Below the pieces are notes generated by a model that saw only the letters and a program-made list of their open reading frames with translations, had not been told where the DNA came from and made no database searches. 64,000 bases of DNA from an uncultured Prevotellaceae bacterium. GTDB lineage: Bacteria; Bacteroidota; Bacteroidia; Bacteroidales; UBA3663. The stretch covers positions 232,577 through 296,576 of the forward strand of contig ONNR01000001.1 in the NCBI GenBank assembly GCA_900319235.1, given 5' to 3'. Below are positions 59,541 through 64,000 of the stretch, piece by piece; positions within the stretch are counted from its first letter, which is position 1, and every line of letters begins with the position of its first letter. A program made the translations under genes and the position numbers.

Positions 59541-62414
59541 TCAGAACTGAACAGCCTTCTTGCCGTTGAGGATGAAGATCTGTCCGGCTGCTGGAGCCTG
59601 GATCTGACGACCGTAGAGGTCGAACATCTGCTGCTTGCCGCGAACGTTGTCCTCGCTGATCTCCTCGATGCCGACTTCGGCAGTGGTGGTGATGACGAGT
59701 ACGTCGTAGAGCTGAGCCTTGCTGCTGCCGCCTACCTGTGCCAGGCGAACGAAGAATTCGCCCTCTTCGCCCTGATGTACGCGGGTCTTCTTCCAGTAGC
59801 GCTGGGTAGTGCAGAAGTTCACGTCACCAATCTTTGTCCAGTTCTCGCCATCGGCCGAAACCTGAATCTCGATGTTGGGTGAGCCGGTAGAACCGTTGCC
59901 AAGGTAAACAACTACGTCGAATGGAGCAGCAAACTTCTCGTTGCTGACAACGCGCATGGTGTAGGGTTCGCCCGAAACCTTGCCGCCGAAGTCAACTACG
60001 CCGGTGGTAGGAGCACCGATGGCATCGAATGCTGTCTCAGCAAAACGTCCGGTAGCACCATTACCTACGCCAACTTCTGGCTTCAAGGTGGTTTCGCCAG
60101 TTACAACCTGACCCTCGGTTTCGATGGTCCACTGGGTGTCGGTGGTAGAGGTGATCTTGCGGAAGGCAGCTGCATCAGGAACGTAGATGGTCTTGATGGA
60201 GTCGTTGCCGTTGATGTCCTTCAAAGGAGTTACGCCGTCCTCGTCGTAAACGATCTCGGTGTGGTCAACAACGTCGCTATAGTAGTTCCAGGCGCTCTTG
60301 CCGAAGTAGTAGATGGCCGAAGCGCTACCGCTTGCGATGCCCTCGCTGACAGCATCAGCAGCGCCATAGCTGTTCTCACCCACAGTGATGACTACGTTGT
60401 CGTACCAGTCGGTTTGACCTGCGTTGAAGTGAGCCACGGTGTCGATAGGCTGGAAGATGCCGGCAACCTCGATTTCAGCGTCATAGATAGGCGAAGTCAA
60501 CTTGGTGGCGCTCTCAGCAAACATGGTGATGGTTGCAGGTTCGGTCAGAACGATGGGCTCGGTGTAGAGCTGTGAGGTGGCCGAAGCGGTGAGACCCTGG
60601 AAGTTGAAGTAGATATTGGTGCCTTCCTCGCCGGTGAGGGTAACTACGGTTTGGCCAGCTTCCTCCTTGATGTCGATGCTTGGAGCCTCTGCCTGGGTCT
60701 TCACGGTGATGGTAGCAGTAGCGATGTTCGAATCGTTATAGCCATGAGCCTGTGCAAATGCCTTCACTACGAGGCCGTCCTCGGTAACTTCGAATGGCTC
60801 GGTGTAAACGGTGCTTGCAGCAGTTGGGTCGGTGCCATCGGTGGTGTAGAAGATGGTAGCACCTGGCGAAACGCAGCTGATGCTTACTGTAGTCACGCCA
60901 TCGGCAGGCTCCTGCGAGATGATTGGCATGGCAGCATTCTGAACCTTGCTCTTGGTGGCAGCGAGGATGTTCACGGCATTGCGGATGATGGTGAGCGCAT
61001 CGTCGGTGAGGTTGAAGTCACCATCGGCAAGCAGGTGGTCGCTCGACAATGGGATGAGCATGTACTGGTTCTTGGTGCCATGGCTGTGGATAGCGTTGAT
61101 GCCATCACCTACGGTAGCAATCACGGCATCTTCGGCGATGAGTGAGCCTTCGGTCACGGTGTAGCCCTGCACGAGGTTACCTGCGGTGATGTCCTCAGGA
61201 TTGCTCTTGAAGAGCTGGATGGTGCCGTTCTCGTCCATGCTGGTCACGTCGGCAAAGAGAGGATCCTCGAGGTAATCCTCAGCCACGGTGATGCTGTTGG
61301 CCTTGGGTGAAGGATTCGAGCCTGCACCGAAGTCCCAGACGCCCTTCTTGTACATGAACGACTTGAGGTTGAGCAGAGGCACCTTGTTGATGATGTCCTT
61401 AAGACCCTTGGCATAGGTGTTGCCGCTCGAAACAGCCTCACTTGCTACTACAACATCAAAGTTGAGCAGTGAGTCGTTGAGCTCAGCGCTGGTCATGGCC
61501 TTTACTTCTTCGCTGTTGTAGTCGATGGCAGTTACGTTGTAATCCATAAGGGTGATGTAGACGGGATCCACGTCAAGGCCGCCGTCGGCAGCATAACCTG
61601 CGGGTGTGCCGTCAACCTTATAGCCATTGTAGGAGCTGTCGTAGAGGTAAGCAATATTCATATCCTCCATGCTCGAACCCTGGTCTTCGCCCACCTGGAT
61701 GTAGTAGAGGTGGCAGCCGTTGGTGTTGCGGATCACGATGTTGTAGGTGCCGTCCTCGTTGGGGGTATCCTCAAGGCCTTCCTGCACTTGCCATACCTGC
61801 TCGGTGTAGTCGATGGGCACAGCAGGAGCCTCAGCGCCGTCCTCACCAAGGATCTTGGTGCCAAGGGCGTTGTTCGAAGTATAGACGTAGAGTTCCACAC
61901 CACGTGCCTCGGTCGACTTGTGGCTCTCAACGCCAATGTAGATCTTTTCGCCTACGGCCACATTCTGGATTACGAAGTAGTTCTTCGTCTTGCTGCCCAA
62001 CCAAAGGTAGCTGGGGCCGTTGTAAGGACCGAATCCGTCGCTCAATGGACCCTGGTAATTGAGGGCGATGGCGAGCGAACGAGCAGCGGTGTTGGTGTAG
62101 AGCAGGCCTTCGAGCTCGGCGATGGTCTCACCATTGGCGGTCAAGGTCACACCTGCAGCGTTGCCCTGTGCGGTGCTCTCCCAGAAGCAGTTGCCTGCAC
62201 TGAGTTCGGTAGGAGCGGTGGCAGAAGTCTTCTCCACGTCCGACCATCCCGATTCGGGAGTAATCGAGTTGGCGTTGGCGAAAGCGCCTGCCTGAAGGTT
62301 GTTGATGGTAGCGGTGCTCCACTTGGTGAAGTCCCACTTCCTGAACTCAGCATTAGCCTCAGTAGCGCTCATCAGGGCTACTGCAGCAATCGTAAGAAGT
62401 AAAGTTTTCTTCAT
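59541..62414 (-). CDS. Large secreted protein with chitobiase-type repeats and C-terminal sorting tail
   Basis: A 957-residue protein with signal peptide (MKKTLLLTIAAVALMSATEANA). Residues about 500-580 (GVTTVSISCVSPGATIFYTTDGTDPTAASTVYTEPF) form a chitobiase/beta-hexosaminidase C-terminal repeat (CHB_HEX_C_1 type), with a second one just after. Residues about 20-200 resemble a carbohydrate-binding beta-sandwich; the rest is unrecognised. The end (MFDLYGRQIQAPAAGQIFILNGKKAVQF) is a type IX-like sorting tail. GC content appears clearly higher than in neighbours. It has a clean promoter. The role is unknown, probably surface binding or adhesion. Confidence 0.8.
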   Translation of the reverse strand: MKKTLLLTIAAVALMSATEANAEFRKWDFTKWSTATINNLQAGAFANANSITPESGWSDVEKTSATAPTELSAGNCFWESTAQGNAAGVTLTANGETIAELEGLLYTNTAARSLAIALNYQGPLSDGFGPYNGPSYLWLGSKTKNYFVIQNVAVGEKIYIGVESHKSTEARGVELYVYTSNNALGTKILGEDGAEAPAVPIDYTEQVWQVQEGLEDTPNEDGTYNIVIRNTNGCHLYYIQVGEDQGSSMEDMNIAYLYDSSYNGYKVDGTPAGYAADGGLDVDPVYITLMDYNVTAIDYNSEEVKAMTSAELNDSLLNFDVVVASEAVSSGNTYAKGLKDIINKVPLLNLKSFMYKKGVWDFGAGSNPSPKANSITVAEDYLEDPLFADVTSMDENGTIQLFKSNPEDITAGNLVQGYTVTEGSLIAEDAVIATVGDGINAIHSHGTKNQYMLIPLSSDHLLADGDFNLTDDALTIIRNAVNILAATKSKVQNAAMPIISQEPADGVTTVSISCVSPGATIFYTTDGTDPTAASTVYTEPFEVTEDGLVVKAFAQAHGYNDSNIATATITVKTQAEAPSIDIKEEAGQTVVTLTGEEGTNIYFNFQGLTASATSQLYTEPIVLTEPATITMFAESATKLTSPIYDAEIEVAGIFQPIDTVAHFNAGQTDWYDNVVITVGENSYGAADAVSEGIASGSASAIYYFGKSAWNYYSDVVDHTEIVYDEDGVTPLKDINGNDSIKTIYVPDAAAFRKITSTTDTQWTIETEGQVVTGETTLKPEVGVGNGATGRFAETAFDAIGAPTTGVVDFGGKVSGEPYTMRVVSNEKFAAPFDVVVYLGNGSTGSPNIEIQVSADGENWTKIGDVNFCTTQRYWKKTRVHQGEEGEFFVRLAQVGGSSKAQLYDVLVITTTAEVGIEEISEDNVRGKQQMFDLYGRQIQAPAAGQIFILNGKKAVQF

Positions 62415-62455
62415 GTTATTTAAGAATAAGTTAAAAAAGTGTGTTCATTTGGGGA

Positions 62456-62486
62456 CAAAAATACAGATAATTTCCGACATGGCAAA
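62456..62486 (-). promoter_or_regulatory. Promoter of the large secreted-protein gene
   Basis: On the minus strand TTTG (62486-62483) and TATTTTTG (62463-62456), spaced 19 bp. Confidence 0.7.
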
Positions 62487-62574
62487 ATCAACGTCGAAAA
62501 ATTTACATTATTTATAAAGAAATATTCCTTTTTGGGCTGATTTTGTTCTAAAATTATGTTTTTTCATAGCGATG

Positions 62575-62616
62575 ATAATAAAAATATCAGCCGATGAAGC
62601 GATCCTCACCGGCTGA
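62575..62616 (-). terminator. Terminator left from a lost gene
   Basis: TCAGCCG and CGGCTGA form a 7-bp stem with a 16-base loop and a T-rich minus-strand tail, 28 bp after the remnant's stop. Confidence 0.5.
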
Positions 62617-62643
62617 AGAAATTGTATCATTCAAAGGCTTATT

Positions 62644-62815
62644 TTACAATCACCTTATTGCCTTCGACGATATAGATGGCGCTCGACTTCAACGATGATC
62701 CGCAAGGCATCCAGACAATCGTCGCTTCGACCAACGTGCTTATCGACTGTTGTTTTTTATTAGAAAATAGTAAGCGGAAACGATAGTTCACATTCGGTTT
62801 CAGCAAAATCTTGAA
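62644..62815 (-). pseudogene. 3' remnant of a secreted-protein gene with sorting tail
   Basis: The minus strand is open for 56 codons and reads FKILLKPNVNYRFRLLF, then NKKQQSISTLVEATIVWMPC, ending in LKSSAIYIVEGNKVIVK and TAA. The last 13 residues match the sorting-tail pattern of three nearby proteins. There is an in-frame TAA just before the segment and no usable start, so it is the surviving end of a larger gene. Its terminator is still in place. Confidence 0.6.
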
Positions 62816-62841
62816 TTATTTTGAAAAATACTATCCAAAAT

Positions 62842-62872
62842 TTTGTTTGTTCAGCATGTTTTTATATCTTTG
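62842..62872 (+). promoter_or_regulatory. Promoter of the exported unknown protein
   Basis: TTTG at 62842-62845 and TATCTTTG at 62865-62872, spaced 19 bp. Its position rules out the ATG at 62811 as the start. Confidence 0.7.
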
Positions 62873-62900
62873 CCTCGTTAAACCATACAAAATTAATATT

Positions 62901-63755
62901 ATGAAATCTTATACTACAATCAAGTCACTGGTTTTGTCCATGGTCATAATTCTCGGCATGTCATCATTCTCGAATGACAATCAGACTTCGACAAATGAGT
63001 CGGTTCAGGAAACAGGGGCGATTGCCGACGTTCTCGACAGTATCTGTGCCGAAGGATATAACCTGTTCCTGGCCGAGTATGTCAATTGGGTAGCGACCGA
63101 CTCCATTTTGGCTCATTACAGTATTGATCAAATTGGGCGCAATATAGTTTGGCAACCCACGGCCGATTCTTGGAGTGTCATTTTCACCGACAAGGAAGTG
63201 AATAATTGTATTTTCGAATTCCGATATGACAAGAAAAGCAAAAGGCAGACCATCTCCTACGAAAAGCGTCCCATTTCGGAGAATGAAATAGCATTGATTG
63301 AAAAGAAAGGACTTATGCTCAATAATGCCTTTCAACAATATGGCGACAGCCTCCGTTACAACCCTGACTATGGCAACCCCAACTTCGACTTCATCCGCAT
63401 TGATGCCAATACCACCCGTATGTATATGTTGCAAGGTTTGAATCGTGCAGGCATTATTCCTTTCGGCAATGATTTCAGTTTTGACTTTGACAACGATTGC
63501 AATATAACTGCGTTTCGGAGATACCATCGTTCGTTTTTGCCACAACCCAATGACGCTGAGACATTAACTCATTCGCATTTGAGGAATAATCCATACATTA
63601 CACCGACCGATATTTGCAACTTCCTGCTCTATCGCGGAACTGTGAAGGAACTATCAGTTTTAAGTACCTTCCTCAAAGGCTATATCGTTTACAATCATGA
63701 GAACAATACTGCCACTTTCTTTACTTCGGAGGAAATGAGTAAAAGACGGAAGTGA
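62901..63755 (+). CDS. Exported protein of unknown function
   Basis: The start at 62901 gives MKSYTTIKSLVLSMVIILGMSSFSN, a signal peptide or N-terminal anchor; an upstream ATG at 62811 lies before the promoter -7 box and is rejected. The mature chain of about 260 residues is soluble-looking. No family is recognised. Segments such as NIVWQPTADSWSVIFTDKEVNNCIFEFRYDKKSKRQ suggest a beta-sheet domain. It is monocistronic. Confidence 0.75.
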   Translation: MKSYTTIKSLVLSMVIILGMSSFSNDNQTSTNESVQETGAIADVLDSICAEGYNLFLAEYVNWVATDSILAHYSIDQIGRNIVWQPTADSWSVIFTDKEVNNCIFEFRYDKKSKRQTISYEKRPISENEIALIEKKGLMLNNAFQQYGDSLRYNPDYGNPNFDFIRIDANTTRMYMLQGLNRAGIIPFGNDFSFDFDNDCNITAFRRYHRSFLPQPNDAETLTHSHLRNNPYITPTDICNFLLYRGTVKELSVLSTFLKGYIVYNHENNTATFFTSEEMSKRRK

Positions 63756-63778
63756 TCGAGTTCCCCCATACTCTATGC

Positions 63779-63811
63779 AGGCTGGTCCCTAAGGGGGATT
63801 GGCCTGTATAT
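63779..63811 (+). terminator. Possible terminator with G-U pairs
   Basis: CAGGCTGGTCCC can pair with GGGATTGGCCTG using three G-U pairs, with the loop TAAGG, followed by a modest T-rich stretch. Confidence 0.35.
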
Positions 63812-63900
63812 TCTTTATATGATGAAAATGAAAAAATGAAAAAACAAAAAACAATTTTACAAAAAAACAATTTTACAAATTTACAATTTTTGAAACGAAT

Positions 63901-63934
63901 AAAGAGTGGCACCCTTTTGGGGATGTCACTCTTT
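63901..63934. terminator. Hairpin at the end of the right-edge gene
   Basis: AAAGAGTGGCACCC pairs with GGGATGTCACTCTTT using two G-T pairs. The stop of the right-edge gene lies inside the stem. Confidence 0.55.
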
Positions 63935-64000
63935 ATTAATGGATTGGAAGAAGGTGCTCCAGGCGGCATCGAACTGACGAAGGTCGAAATAAGTGCCTGT
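63926..64000 (-). CDS. C-terminal end of an unidentified gene (cut by window)
   Basis: The minus strand from base 64000 reads TGTYFDLRQFDAAWSTFFQS then INKE and TGA. Only 24 residues are visible, so no family can be named. The composition and the hairpin overlapping the stop support a real gene end whose body lies right of the window. Confidence 0.5.
   Translation of the reverse strand, partial: TGTYFDLRQFDAAWSTFFQSINKE

Larger units (their letters stand above)
62415..62900. other. 486-bp gap with a gene remnant and two promoters
   Basis: It contains the minus promoter above, the terminator and remnant of a lost minus-strand gene (62575-62815), and the promoter of the next + gene. No intact gene is seen. 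Confidence 0.75.

Overview
The window looks like chromosomal DNA of a Bacteroidales bacterium, most likely Prevotellaceae or a close relative. The reasons are: promoters of the Bacteroidetes type (a TAnnTTTG element with an upstream TTTG about 19-21 bp away) before many genes and no Shine-Dalgarno pattern; an LpxC-FabZ fusion; Bacteroidetes-only families (LruC/DUF4842, DUF4465, DUF5074/BtuG-like, Porin_10, Omp28, DUF6029); and short C-terminal tails of the type IX secretion kind. No rRNA or tRNA gene was seen, so the genus is an inference.

Layout. 1-3154: the 3' part of a GH106 alpha-L-rhamnosidase. 3213-9374 (+): hisG-hisD-hisC, then a 652-aa EF-hand membrane protein and tcdA; hisB is missing. 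9375-10247: a gene-free stretch filled by a 41-bp-period tandem array of imperfect palindromes (about 12.7 copies, 9499-10024), followed by an LruC-domain lipoprotein. 12143-19778 (+): a large FAD/Fe-S D-lactate- or glycolate-type dehydrogenase; a second, decayed two-unit copy of the 41-bp repeat; then an M48-TerB fusion protease, a membrane coiled-coil protein, a membrane-anchored GH25 lysozyme and a class I glutamine-amidotransferase-like hydrolase. 19850-23245: htpG (-) facing nudC and a small HExxH protein (+). 23289-28303 (-): a GH43-GH2 operon. 28484-32277: small conserved proteins, an AzgA-type purine permease, and a YtxH/holin-X pair.

32367-42548 (-) is a long envelope cluster: lpxD, lpxC-fabZ, lpxA, a pRiA4b-type protein, hflX, aguB, a Porin_10 porin and a UPF1-like helicase. 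42675-46905 (-) is a TlpA-DUF6029-Omp28-ATP-grasp operon. 47078-48568 (+) is a GH28 pectinase lipoprotein. 48670-50151 (-) is a PurF paralogue without the catalytic N-terminal cysteine.

50281-59470 (-) is a vitamin B12 uptake operon behind a cobalamin riboswitch: btuB, a BtuG-like propeller, two secreted surface proteins, a carboxylesterase lipoprotein, btuF and btuC. No ATPase gene is present. Three of its intergenic gaps carry palindromic repeats, two of them clearly of an 18-bp period. 59541-62414 (-) is a large secreted protein with chitobiase-type repeats. It is followed by a decayed gene end, an unknown exported protein (+), and a 24-residue gene end at the right edge.

The carbohydrate-active genes (GH106, GH28, GH43, GH2) fit growth on pectin side chains, but they are scattered and no SusC/SusD pair lies in the window. 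The strongest candidate for something undescribed is the 41-bp palindromic repeat family.
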